A DNA stretch of 64,000 nt from Geosiphon pyriformis (Eukaryota > Glomeromycota > Glomeromycetes > Archaeosporales > Geosiphonaceae): positions 212,205 to 276,204 of the forward strand of contig JAAOMT010000665.1 in NCBI GenBank assembly GCA_016748015.1. Reading direction: 5' to 3'. Positions 1-11,844 of the stretch are shown here, piece by piece (within the stretch, counting starts at the first letter, position 1; each line of letters begins with the position of its first letter). The position numbers and the translations under genes were made by a program. The notes beneath the pieces were generated by a model that saw only the letters and a program-made list of their open reading frames with translations, ran no database searches and had not been told where the DNA came from.

Positions 1-57
<57 letters not shown>

Positions 58-76
58 AAAAAAAAGAGAGAAAAGA
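1..76. repeat. Poly(A) tract at window edge
   Basis: Fifty-five A residues are followed by an A-rich stretch with a few G. This is either the tail of a LINE-type element lying outside the window or a low-complexity contig edge. The neighbouring bases give no further clue. Confidence 0.8.
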
Positions 77-479
77 TAAATTAGTATTGTCAATCACTGT
101 GATCAAGAGCAATTGGTCCAAATCATTAATAGGTTCGAGACGGTTATGCTAAAAGCATCTGTTCTAGAACAGAGGTACGAAACAAGGGTTAATTCATGTA
201 AATTTCACGAAGTTTAAGAACATGAATTCATGATTCTGATTTCTTTTAATAATTGGTTTATTTTAGGAGATGAAATAGGGAAGATAATAAAGGATGAAGG
301 GGTATGGATATTTTAATTTCTGGTCTAAAGGTTTGTATCTATTTTTTCTTCTCTGTCTTTTCTCACTTCTACAACTACTTGCTTTTATACATTCTTTTGG
401 TTTTACAAGATTGCTTTCAATTGTTTCGCTATCACTAGCTATTGCTTTGTTGTTTCTGTTATTGCTTTGTTTTTCTATG

Positions 480-670
480 TTATCGCTAATTATTCTATGT
501 TATAACACATTATCTGATGTTATTACATGTTATTCTGTGTTATCCTGTGTTATAACACATTATCCTACATTATTGTGTGCTATTCTGTGTTATCCTGCAT
601 TATAACACATTATCCAATATTATAATGTGTTATCCAATGTTATTGCGCATTATTCTGTGTTATGTCACAT
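480..670. repeat. Degenerate short-unit minisatellite
   Basis: Imperfect repeats built on the words ttatcctgtgttat and tataacacattatcc recur about every 12-15 bases. They lie just upstream of the truncation point of the first LINE copy. The open frames across this tract (294-605, 577-777) are repeat-driven and have no protein character. Confidence 0.7.
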
Positions 671-759
671 TTTGGTCATGTTTCTTCATAACTTTGGATC
701 AGTTTTTCTACTTAGGTAACACTGTCTGTTCAAACATCGATTTTTGGATTTACAGGTTT

Positions 760-2653
760 TGTGCTAGACTCTGCTGAATCCTCTTCAATATCCTGTTAAG
801 CTGAGAGTGAACACTTCAAACAATTTTCTAGTGGGTGTGGTTTGTATATTTCTTGACAACAAGCTGTTTTTGGATAACAGGCTTCCCTGTGCCTTTTGCT
901 TTCCTGGCCATTTTCTAATGTCATTGGTATTGGGTAATCCTTTGTATTTCAATGTGGTTTGCTTCTTGAAAATTGCTGGTGTGGCATATGGTGACCAACT
1001 TCTGGACAAAAAGGGTTCTGTTGTTAGTTAGTGTACGTTTCACCAATAGAGAAGACTTGGTTCTAGAGGCCCCATGCCTTTATGGTTTTTGAAAGTCTCT
1101 ACTTACTTGAATAGTTGTTTGCATGCTTCCTCTTCTGTGAGTTTATCTTCTGTCTGTGCTAGTGTTTTAGATTCAATGTCTTTTGCCGATATTTGTGAGA
1201 AGATTCATGGATTGTGGGCTAATGAGATTGATGTTTATACTGACAGTTCTCTTAGAGGCTTGAGTACGTTTTAGGTGGTGTGTGGTACTGCCACTTATTT
1301 TTCTAGCTTGAACAAAGGTTTAGGGGTGAAGGTACATAATGTGTTGTCTTCGACTCTGGCTGAATTACAGGCTGTTGTCCTGGCTCTGAAGTGTGTTCCT
1401 ACCTCTGTTTCAGTGGCTTTACACACAGATAGTCAAGCAGCTATCGATGCATGTGTGGCCAAATTGGGTTTTTTGCAGCCAGATTGTTGTAATAGTTGCT
1501 GGATAGAAAGGTGCCATATGGTTGATTTGATTAAATCCAAAGATCTGACTGTCCATTGGATCAAAGTTAAAGGTCATGCTGGCATTGCTGGTAATGTTAT
1601 GGCTGATGCTTTTGCTGAACAAGCTGTACACTCTAGGGTCTCTTTCCCTGTCAGGATTAATTGTAGATATGTGGTTGCTAATGGCAGATCAGTTTCTGGT
1701 AATGCCCGTTATTTTGTATGTGACATTTTTTGTTCTATTTGCAAGTTTCAATGGGAAGTGGGTCTTGGCCAAGAGGTTTTGTCTTGTTTGTTTGGTCTGG
1801 TTGTCGATTGGAATAGTACTGCTCTAGTTTGGCACCCTGACTCTCACATGCTCTCTGGGAGTATGTGTTAAGCCACTGCTGCTCTTCATATGTACTTCAT
1901 GAAAGCTGTTCATTTCAAGTTGCCTGTTGCTGTTTGAAAGAGGCTGTATAATAAGGATTACCCTAATGTGTTATGTCTATTTTGTGGTGATATGGAACTC
2001 CCCAATCACGGCTTTACTTGTGTTAAGAATGCTTTTGTGTGGTCGGATATTTTGGGTGACTTTGATGGTTTGTGGAAAACTCTGATGGATCCTAATCTAC
2101 TGTTGCCATCTTTTGTGTTGCAAGATCTCTCTCTGAAGGTGTCTGATGTTGGTTTGTATTTGGTTTTTTGCAAGGGATTTGTTCTCAAAAGTTGGATGGA
2201 TGAGGCCATTGCTTCTTTCAGTGACAAGAAGAAAGCGGTCTTTGTGGTAGTGGATTTCATCTGTCATTTAACTAAGAGTTATAGGATAAACCTCTGGCTT
2301 TTTAGAACTAAGTTCAGGTCTGACATGGAAAGAAGTGGTTTAATTGGTAATGTTGTTGTTGTGGCTGGTGCTTTTGGTGTGGGTGCTCTGCCTCTTTCAG
2401 CTGGCATGGTCCGTCTTACTGGTGTATTGGATTCTCTTAATATCAGTTTTGGTTTTAGGAATAGGTTCTTGTTTTTGTCTGGTGCTGTTCATAGGATTAG
2501 TGTTTCTATAAGTGTGTAGTGTTGCCTTGATTGGCTCAAGTGGCTGGTCACATGTAGCAAATGCGTGAACCATGTTTAGTTGGCTACTTTTCTTTGTAAC
2601 TTATTCTAGACTTTGGTTGGACTGCACTCGTTAATAAATAAATAAAAAAAAAA
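760..2653 (+). mobile_element. LINE (non-LTR retrotransposon), 5'-truncated 3' fragment
   Basis: This is the 3' third of a LINE of the same family as the copy at 15435-22337. The C-terminal part of ORF2 reads in a single frame from about 760 to 2519. It holds an RNase H domain: first Asp in VYTDSSLRGL near 1240, Glu in LAELQAVVLAL near 1360, Asp in LHTDSQAAIDAC near 1425, and the last block KGHAGIAGN near 1570. A terminal Cys/His motif (CLFCGDMELPNH) follows near 1975. The frame is broken only by stops, at 1029, 1047, 1272, 1869 and 1935, with no frameshift. The stop at 1935 is an Arg codon (AGG) in the second copy. The 3' UTR and A-rich tail (aataaataaa then A's) end near 2653. Lack of ORF1, endonuclease and RT is the usual 5' truncation from incomplete reverse transcription. 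Confidence 0.88.
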
Positions 2654-3850
2654 CATTCAATAAAATTTAGAAGATCTTTGATTTTAATGCTTTGATTATA
2701 TTTTAAACTTAGTAGATGACTCTAAATAAAATAAAGAATAATGTTTCTAAGATATTTATTAAAAATCCAAACTGAATATATTTACCTAAAATTTTTTTAA
2801 TTTAAACTTTATATAAATTAAAAATTAGAAAACTTAACTCTGTAATTTATATTTTGTTTTAATGTTTTAAGTTTCTTAAATATGTCTGTAATATATGTTA
2901 AATTAAATATCATAAACTTATTTTAAATTGTTTTACTTAATAAAATTTTACTTATAACATAATTAAAAATAAGTTATCTCTTAAATTAGCAAGTTGTTTA
3001 TTTCTAATTCCATATATTTTGAATACAAAAATTTTAACTGTAAATTTATAAACATTAAACACTCTTATTAGTACTTATATTAACTTTTTTCAATATGCTA
3101 TTTTATATAATTAGTGAGTTGTCTTTAATAAAATTGCTAAATTCCTTAAATTATTTAAGAATATTATAGTCAAAATATTAGCCAATTTAAATAATACTGT
3201 CTTTTTAATTATTCTTTTCTTTAATGTTATTTTTAATCACATCAAAGACACAGTTAATAATAATAAATCTGGTAAAGCATTATAATTTTAATTATATTTA
3301 TTTAATTATTTATTTAACATATTTAATATTAAATCTATTACTTATTATAAAAGCTAAGACAGTAAAAAAAAAGTTGGTTAAATATTACTTTAAAATAAAT
3401 ACAACTGTAATGTTTTATACTGCATTAGATTCAAGAAAAAAATTCCATTATTTTACAAAGAAAAAATTTTTAAATGATAATATTAATAAAAAAAAGAATT
3501 ATAAGTTATTAATTTATTCAAATAGTTTTATTTTTCAACTTTTACATAATAAATAAACTTTTAAAATACATATTTTTTTTGAAATAAAGTATACATTAAA
3601 TATTATACCAACATCAAATCACAGTTTTTTGTTGAATAGCAATTTTAATAATACTATAGTATCAATTATACAATTCATATTAAAAGCAAACTTCATTGAT
3701 AATAAGAAAAAAAAAACTTAACAAAATTGATTATTATATTTTTAAAAAGATAACCAATAAGAAAATAGATATAATAGTATATTGGAAGATATATTTCAAA
3801 AAATATTTATCTAAATTAATATTTTATTAATAATTCGATATTTAGACATA
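2654..3850. other. AT-rich intergenic DNA, no gene seen
   Basis: Very AT-rich sequence. The one longer frame (3224-3556) is made of low-complexity AT codons (Ile, Leu, Asn, Lys, Tyr) with no recognisable motif. I see nothing functional here. Confidence 0.6.
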
Positions 3851-4285
3851 TTGTTACTCATAAAAATTAAGAATTATAATAGTAAGTAAAATAGCCAATC
3901 AAAAATAGGCATAATAAAAAAAGGAATTTCAGAATTTCTTTCAAAAAATAGTTTTTTATAACTTAAAATAGAATCACATCAATATTAATAAAATATTTAT
4001 TATTATTCAATCTATGTTATTATTACTTAATTAAAAAAATATTAATCCATTTTACATTATTAACAACTTATGTTGATAAACTTTAATACTTAATTACATT
4101 AAAACAATAGCTTTTGATCATGGCTATTAATAATATATTAATTTCTTAATTTTTTTTTTTTCTTTTTTTTGTTGTTTATTAATTGATTAAAAAAATTAAG
4201 CACTAAGTATTTGATGTCAAAAATAACTTGATAAAAAATCTAGAAACAAGAATAGAAATTTAAAAATAGCTTATTAAAAAGACAT
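3851..4285. mobile_element. Degenerate solo-LTR-like fragment, copy A
   Basis: It starts TGTTACTCAT and matches the beginning and middle of the well-delimited LTR at 6633-7459. Shared words include agccaatca near the start and ttgatcatggctattaata and taagcactaag later on. It appears to be cut by the start of copy B. Orientation of the parent element is not established, and no coding part is attached. Confidence 0.65.
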
Positions 4286-5490
4286 TATTACTTATAAAAA
4301 AGAACATGAGAAAAATAGTAAGAAAAATAGACCAATAAGAGAAGAGTATTGAGCACATAAGCACATTACTGGTGAATTATAATACATTGCTTAATAATAT
4401 GAGCAATATCAGCAAATTATGACATATTGTTCAATAATATAAACAATATTAATAAATTATAACATATTGTTTAACAATATAAGCAATATTAGTAGATTAG
4501 AGCACATCACTTAGCAATGTAAGCATTACTCAAAAAACTATAGCACATTGCTTATAAATGTGTAAAATCTCATAAAGCATCAATTATATATATTTAGCAA
4601 GAGTATTAAAAGTAGAAAAAACAGAATTTCCAAGCTAAAATCTATAGTAAAAACATCTAATTAAAAGCAGTTTAAATCTATATTATATATTAATAAATTA
4701 TCTATTACTACTTGAATCCATGTTATCATTGCTTGATTAAAAAATATTAAATCATTTTCACTTTATCAATACTCTATGTTAATAGAAGTCAATACTTAAC
4801 CACACTAAAACAATAACTCTTGATCATAACTATTAATAAGATACTAATTCTTATTTTTCTTTTCTTATTTTTTTTATTTTTTTTTATTTTTTTTATTTCT
4901 TTTTTGTTTGTTGTTTTACTAACTGATTAAAAAGATTAAGCACTAAATAATTAATGTCTAGAATAGTCTAGTAAAAGACTTCAAAGAAAGGGTATAGAGT
5001 TTAAAAAATTTACAGATAGCTTGCCAGAAGAGCATAACTGCCAGAATAAACCAGCCACCATGTTGAAAAAAAAAATTTAATAGAATTGTGATTTCGGGAG
5101 ACTACTAATACAACCATTGAATCTTTGTTTATTATATAAAGAATTCAACCAAAACTTTCAGACAACCAAAATCTTTAGACAACCAAAACTTTTAGACAAT
5201 TAAAATTTTTAGAATTATTAATCATACTAGTTATTAAGCACCAGTTATAGGTTTGTTATTTATTTCAACCACTCAAATAATCATCTGTAACAACATAACT
5301 GCTAGAATAAACCAGTTATTATATTAAAAAAAAATTCACAAAAGAAATCATTAATTAAATCTTTGTTTATTATATAAAAAACTCAACCAAAATCTTCAGA
5401 AATTACCAACATTATTAGCTATTGAGCACCAAGTTATGGGTTTGTTATTTGTTTTAACATTCTAAATAATTATTTGTAATAATATCAAAC
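4286..5490. mobile_element. Degenerate solo-LTR-like copy B with internal expansion
   Basis: The copy begins tattacttat and follows the same order of words as the LTR at 6633-7459, including cttgatcataactattaata near 4820, ccagccaccatg near 5054 and, at the end, tgggtttgttatttg near 5435. It is longer than the reference copy for two visible reasons. A 40-bp minisatellite lies at 4375-4535. The 3' portion is present twice, about 5030-5289 and 5290-5490, both starting from the same word (cataactgc..agaataaacc). Confidence 0.65.
4375..4535. repeat. 40-bp tandem minisatellite, about 3.5-4 units
   Basis: Successive units start aattataatacattg, aattatgacatattg, aattataacatattg and gattagagcacatca, each 40 bases apart. 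Each carries an internal near-palindrome around tgcttaataatatgagca. It lies inside LTR-like copy B. Confidence 0.75.
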
Positions 5491-6033
5491 ACAATTTTTT
5501 TGTCTTGTATATATAACTTGTAATTATTTGGCAATTTAAGAATTATTTGTTGCTTTTAAACATGCTTTTTTTGTAAATAAAAATATAATTACAGATATAA
5601 AGTTTTACTTAGTGTCTAAAACTATAAAAGCAGCACAATGTTTTTAATTATAGATGTAGAGATTATTGAAAAGAAAATTAAATAATAATATAATATAATA
5701 TAATGTTTTTAATAGTCGAATCTAAACATGTTTATAAACTTTAGTTCAAACTTAAACCAAACTTGTTGTATGTGTTGGATTCAGTTCAAATTTAATAATT
5801 TTAAGTCTGGTTTAAGTTTGAGTTTAAAATTTTGCCAAATTTTCTGTTCAAGTTTCATTTAGTTTAGTAGTTTAATTAAACTTAAACCAAATTAAACCAA
5901 ACATTGAAACTCTACTTATAGACAAAATTTTCTTGCAAAAAAGTCAATTTTTACTACAAAATAACTATATAAATAATTAACACAGAATTGGTTATTCTAT
6001 TATAAATTCAATAGCATATATAGTTTAAAGTAT
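5491..6033. other. AT-rich spacer, no gene seen
   Basis: AT-rich sequence up to the edge of the gypsy element. Variants of aagtttgagtttaa and aacttaaaccaaa recur in both orientations between about 5720 and 5910, but I cannot assign them. Confidence 0.5.
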
Positions 6034-7531
6034 TGTTATAAGTTAAAGTAACAAGCTAATAGATAGCAAAGAAGAACAAGATTGTAGGGTAATGAAAGGA
6101 ATTAAAAAGAATTCAACTTTAAAAAGCAAATTGAATAAGTATAGATTTAATATACAAGATTAGTTTTATAAAATATCTCAGTTACTATACTTTTCAAAAA
6201 ATAATTAAGGAATTTGAAGATAGAAAGATAGTTTGTATTGTTAACAAATAATTACACACTGGTATAATTCTATGTCTCATGTTAGCATTCTTAAAATTCA
6301 ATATTAGATATTAGATGTACTCTTTAATCATATTTTATTCATAATCTTCAAATGTTACAATTACACATTTTAGAAAAAAGATAGAGAATAACCAACAAGT
6401 AATCTTTTATTCCAAGATGTTCAGATACTTAAAAGTAAGAAAAGAGAAATTAGCAATAAAAAAAAGATTAAGATAAAAGTTGTTATTTTATTTATTTTAT
6501 TTCTTTAATTTTTGACATGTATTTTTACAGCTAAGAGATTCATTGCTTATATAGCTATTAAAAATAGTCAATAATTAGGTTAATAGTTAAGTTATTGATC
6601 AGATTAATAATTACTATCTAAAAATAAGATGGTATTACTCATAGAATATAGAAAATATATAGTAGCATAAATTAGCCAATCAGAAATAACCGTAGTAAAT
6701 ATGAAATTTTAGGATTTTTCTTAAGAGGAATTGCAAGATTCCAGGAATTTCAAGATTCTTATATAAGGAATTACAAAATTCCAGAAATTTCAGGATTTCT
6801 GGTGTAAAGAATTGAGAAATCGAAGAATCTTAATTATATATATATAACAATAGTATTAGAAGAAGAAAAAAAAACAGAATCATTTTAGTTAAAGACCTTC
6901 CAGTTTAATTCTAATCTAAGCAATCTTCCATTCACAAATATTAATAAATAATTATTTACTATTTTAATCTACTCTCCACTATTAACACTTCATGTTGATA
7001 GTAATTGATACTTAATCACACTGGAACAATAGCTCTTGATCATGTCTATTAACAGAATACTAACTTGTAATTGCTTTTGTTTATTTTTTTATCTTCTTTT
7101 ATTTTCTTTATTTCTTTTGTATTTCTTGTTGGTTAACTAATTAATTAAGAATTAAAGCACTAAGTTACAGATGTCATAAAAACTGGTAAAAAACCTGTGA
7201 AACAAGAGTAGGACATTCATAAATTTGAGAATAGCTTACCAAAAAGATTACCAGCCACCATGCTGAAAAAAAAATTTGATGGAATTGCGATTCTGGAAGG
7301 CTACTAAATAACTATTAAATTTCTGTTCATTATACAAAGAACTCTGCAACAAAACCTTCAGATCAATCAAACTTTTAGAGATCAACACCAGAATACCAAT
7401 TCAGCACCAAGTTACGAATTTGTTATTGGCTTTGAGACCCCAAATAAACATCTGTAACAATGGCTAATTATATGATATTAGTAACTAATATATGTAATAA
7501 TTAATAAAAAGTATAGATTTTAACTATAATA
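6034..7531 (-). repeat. 3' LTR of the gypsy element, split by a nested LTR
   Basis: 6034-6632 matches 13862-14480 of the other LTR, and 7460-7531 matches its end. The 827-bp insertion between them is the nested LTR. Most mismatches between the two LTRs that I can align in the first 300 bases are A/G or C/T. Confidence 0.85.
6633..7459. mobile_element. Nested solo LTR with 4-bp target duplication
   Basis: The insert starts tattactcat and ends catctgtaaca. It is flanked on both sides by atgg (6629-6632 and 7460-7463), while the uninterrupted partner LTR has a single gtgg at that place. It carries no coding sequence, so it is a solo LTR left by recombination or a short non-autonomous element. 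It belongs to the same family as the copies at 3851 and 4286 and provides the best-defined ends for that family. Confidence 0.85.
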
Positions 7532-7548
7532 TTATCCTCTCCAAAGAG
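7532..7548 (-). other. Polypurine tract of the gypsy element
   Basis: On the minus strand the bases before the 3' LTR read ctctttggagaggataa, a purine-rich run directly abutting the LTR edge. This is where plus-strand DNA synthesis of an LTR element is primed. Confidence 0.6.
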
Positions 7549-8531
7549 ATTGAGCTCTAATGAAATCAAGCTATTCATAAGATAATCTATTTAAAAAGTT
7601 TTGTCTAATTCAAAGCTAACTAGTTTATTAAAGTCTTTAGTGAATAAAGTGTATAATATTTGAGACAAAATGAGTTTTGTATCTAAGAAACCAAATTTTT
7701 GTATTAGAGTTTTGGCTTTTTTAGCAATAGTTAAAACTCTTAAAATATCTAACTATATCATGTCCAAAATTTTTGCTTGTATCTCTGAAGTTGTTTTCTT
7801 TATTAGTTTTATGTTTTTTATGATTTCACTAAAGTAACTATAGAGTTCTAATTGCCTTTTATATGACAAGTTTTTGTCTATGAATAAAATTTCTTGGAGT
7901 GTTTTTTCAATTATGCTAGAAGATAGAAGTATAGCTGCTATTATATTTTTTAACAAATATTTATCTATTTTACTACCAATTCTTTCTCTTTTGATAGTGG
8001 TTTTCTTGAATCTAATAACAGTATATGTTCTACTATTATCAGTTATGGTGGTTTGTTTTCCAATAGTTAGAATAGCATTTAGATAGTTTTTGATCCAATA
8101 CTCATGGAAAGTATAGAAGACATTTTAAATGTTTTAATCCAGGAAATAATTATTCATGTTGATTAAAAATACCTCTGTTTTGGAAATGGTGTATTTATTT
8201 ATACTTGATTTTTGCTGATTATTTAAGTCAGTATTACTATAACAAGCAACTAATTAAGTCATTTATGATATTTTTTGAGTCATGTACCATAAACAGAACA
8301 ATCATTAAAGATTATTCTGGATTGATCTTAAAAAATATAAAAATTATTGTTTAAAACTTTGTTGATTATAAAGAGTCCTTTCTACCAGCTAGAAAATTTA
8401 TTACCATAGATATTGTCTCTGTCTAAATAGTATTTTAATACTAAGTTACCAATACTTAAAGAAAGTGTTTTATAAGTTTTTTTTTTCTTAAGCTTTTCTT
8501 GGAACTGTTTTATCTTTTTAAAAGCAATTAT

Positions 8532-9514
8532 TTATGTTTTTACTAAAGAGTTAAGAATAGTACTAAGTCTTCTTTGCAAAATGTCTTTATAATTCTTTAT
8601 TGTGATTTCTTCAAAAAATATTGTTTTAATATCAGTTTCTATTGGTAGTGTTGCCATGCATTCATAGAGCAGATAAAAAGGTTCATAACTTGTTATGTCA
8701 TGATTTACAGTTCTATAAGCAAACAAAGCTGAAAACAGTACTTTGTTTTATAAATTTGTTTTTTCACTGGTTTTGTTCAAAGTTTTACATAGTGTTCTAT
8801 TAAAACGTTTTATTAGACTATTTATTTAAGAGTGGTAAAGAGAAAAAAGTTTATGGCATATTCTTATTTTTCTATAAAGTTCTTTAACCAGTGTATTGAG
8901 AAAAGCTTTTTCTCTATCAGATAAAAGTTTTTTGGGACAGCCATAATAGCAGATAATATTTTTATATATATAAAATTGGCTATTGAGACTGCTGTTTGGT
9001 CTGAAGTAGCTTTTGTTTCTATCCACTTTGTAAGATAGTTGGTAGCTGTAATAATATATCTATTACTATTAAGAATTATTGTTAAGGGTCTAACAACATC
9101 TATACCAATTTTGTCAAATAATTGGCCAATAGAGATTGGATGGATATTTTCTTTCTGGTTGGGTTTTCCTTTTTTTTGACAGATGTTACAGATTTTAATG
9201 TACTTAGCAATGTTTTTTTCTAAGATAGGCCAATAATAGTGAGCTAAAGTTTTCTGAATTGTTTTTGTTTTTCCAAAGTGTTCAGTTAATAGATCAGTGT
9301 ACATGTTGTAGATTACAATTTCTCTTTTTTTAAATCTAATGACTTTCTGAAGGCAGTCAAGATCTTTTCTATTTCTTTTATACAGTTGGTTCTGGTGAAT
9401 TAAATAGAAAATCAATTGTTTGTGCAAATGTTTTCTTTGCTGTTGAGTGTATTCTGATGGATATTGTTCTTTACCCAAAAATTTTATTAAGACAAAATAG
9501 TTGTCCAAGTCCAT
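8532..9514 (-). pseudogene. Gypsy integrase region, decayed
   Basis: The minus-strand frame from 9514 holds the integrase zinc-binding end: HFGKTKTIQKTLAHYYW, then CNICQKKGKPNQKE. The start of the catalytic core follows (IGIDVVRPL, then YIITATNYLTKWIET). After about 8980 the reading shifts to another frame (CPKKLLSDREKAF, 8826-9026). A further piece at 8532-8726 includes FAYRTVNHDITSYEPFYLLY, typical of the C-terminal side of gypsy integrase cores. Integration needs three acidic residues, and the broken frame excludes activity. Confidence 0.8.
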
Positions 9515-10936
9515 TATTGTGTTTGTTTATAAGAGTATTATTAATAATTAAGTTGGTTTGGTTAAGAGATTGTATTATTACTGGATGATAAGTCTAGAGA
9601 GAGCATTGGCATTTTGATAATTTGCTTTTTTGCAATATTGAATATCATAGTCGAATTCATTTAGGTAGAATATTCAGCAAGTTATTTATTTATGTTTTAA
9701 CTTCTTTTTATTGTGCAGCCAAACCAAGGCTTAATAATCTATTACTACTAGGAATTTTACACCAAAAAAATATTGGTCCCAGTAACTAGTAGCCCAAACT
9801 ACTGTTAAGGATTCTTATTCAGTAACTGAATAGTTCTTTTCTGCTGGTGTAAGAATTCTACTAGTATATACTATAGCATGTTTCCTATTATTTTCATCTT
9901 TCTGTAAAAGAACAATGTTAAGTCTATAGTCAGATGTATTAGTGTATAGAATAAAAAGTTGGTCCAGATCAGGTTGTTTAAGAATTGGTTCAGTAACAAG
10001 TTTTTTCTTTAAAGTTTCAAAAGTCTTTTGTTAATAAGTGCTCCAGTGATAATTGACATTTTTCTTGAGTAGCTAATTAAGAGAAAAAAAGATTTTAGAG
10101 AAATCCTTGATAAATTTACAATAGTAAAAAGCCAAACCAAGAAAAGAGCATAGTTCAGAAATATTCATTAGTTGTCTAATGTTCTAAATTTTTTTAACTT
10201 TAGCTGGATCAGAGAAGATTTTATCTTTTGTAATAAAATGACCAAAGAACTAAGTAAATGGTTATCCAAAAAAAAATTTGATTGGGTTTATCTTGAAACC
10301 AGCATTTCTAAAGAGATCAAAAACTTTTTGCAGGTGTTTAAAATGTTTATCTCAAGTTTTTGAGTATACTATTATGTTGTCCAAATAGACCAGAACAAAG
10401 TTTTCTTTTACTAATTCAAACACTTTGTCTATTAGATGTTAAAAGATAAAAAAAGCATTGATAAAACCAAAAGACATTATAGTAAATTCATAAGTGCCAT
10501 ATTTTGTAATAAAAGCAGTTTTTTTTCTATTTTCTGTATCTATTTCTACTTGTCAGAATCTAGCAGTTAAGTTAATAGTTAAGAAAAAAGCAGCACTATT
10601 GAATTTGTTTAGCATTGTATCAATTTTGGAAAGAAAGTACATATTTTTTATAGTAATAGTATTTAATTGACAATAGTCAACACAGAAACATAAAGTTCCA
10701 TTTTTCTTAAATATTACTACAACTGGAAAAACCTATTCACTCTTGGTTTCTTGTATAAATTCAAGATTTTTTATTTGGGTTATTTCTTTCTTAATAAACT
10801 CATTATTGTGCCAATTAGATTGATAAGACTTCAAATGAATGATGCAAGTTTCTCTGGTAATGATAATATGTTGTATCACATGAATTTGTCCAGAAGTATC
10901 ATCTTTTTTTAAGATAACTGGGCTATTTCTAGCCAA
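9515..10936 (-). pseudogene. Gypsy reverse transcriptase / RNase H region, decayed
   Basis: Minus-strand fragments in the frame of 10936 show RT hallmarks separated by stops: VVVIFKKNGTL near 10715, CVDYCQLNTITIKNMYFLSK near 10660, and an FGFINAFF-like block near 10460. The catalytic box near 10385 reads YLDNI where the family has YLDDI, so one catalytic Asp is changed to Asn (a G-to-A change). RNase H and its connection to integrase occupy about 9515-10000 with many stops. Confidence 0.75.
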
Positions 10937-11148
10937 CAGATTTTCAATATCTACTTTTTTTTCTTTAAAGAAGGGTTTTTTTATTCTAATACAAGTGATT
11001 AGATCTCAGGTAGTTCACTTTCAAAAGACTTTTGTACTTTTCTTAGTTCTTCTCTTAGTATTAGGCTAATGGATTTTCAATCTTTATAGTAAATTAGGCA
11101 GAATTTGTATTTATTACTAGGAAAATACAAAAGTTTATTACACCAGCA

Positions 11149-11679
11149 CTAAGCATAAAAGCTATGCCACCAATAATTGTATTTTGCTTTCTTGCCAAAC
11201 TTTTTATTAAAGATTCTTCTGAGGATATCATAGTAAGGCCAGCAGATTAACTTGTTATTTACAATGATTTCTTCTCTGTCAGCTTTGACATTGTCTAGTG
11301 GCTTGTTATTGCTGATGAAGATGATATAAGTGAGTTCAGTAGTTTCTTTTTGTTTTTTTTGATCTTCTTCTTTATTATTCTTATTATCATTTGATTTATC
11401 TGATTGCTTATCTTCTTGACTTTGCTTGGATATTAGAGGGGTTGTCCAATGATAATATTTAATCATAATAGACTTCTTATTATATCTAATGGTTAGTTCA
11501 CAAAGTTTATAGTCAAGTAGTGCTTTGGCTTTCTTGAGCCACTTATTGCCAAAAATTATGGTGTACTTTTTTACTTCAGATACTTCTATATCAGTTTCAA
11601 TACTGATGCTGTTGATGTAAACAAAAACAGCTTTGGCTATGCCCAGATCTTTTTTTTTGTTACTATGTACATTAGTCAT
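11149..11679 (-). pseudogene. Gypsy aspartic-protease region
   Basis: This 176-codon open piece between gag and RT matches the C-terminal side of retrotransposon aspartic proteases. A GNKWLKKAKALLDYKLCELT block is followed by a Lys/Glu/Asn-rich linker towards RT. The protease active-site triplet is not visible in this piece; it would lie upstream, where the frame is broken. Confidence 0.55.
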
Positions 11680-11844
11680 AGGTCAGATAGAAGGTTTATT
11701 AATTTTTTTTCTAATGGCTTTTAGAAAGTATTTGGCAATTATACTAACAGATGATCTACTGTTTAGGATTAAGTCAATAAAATAACCAGCCACTTGGGCT
11801 TTGTAAATAAGAGGAATAACATTGCTGTTGTTAACAAATTCAGC

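Noticed and set aside
785-1009. Antisense frame with a plausible Met start
   Set aside because: It lies opposite the LINE RNase H region and has no motif.
3224-3556. 110-codon frame in AT-rich DNA
   Set aside because: Composition is that of random AT-rich sequence (Ile, Leu, Asn, Lys, Tyr), with no motif, neighbours or intron structure.
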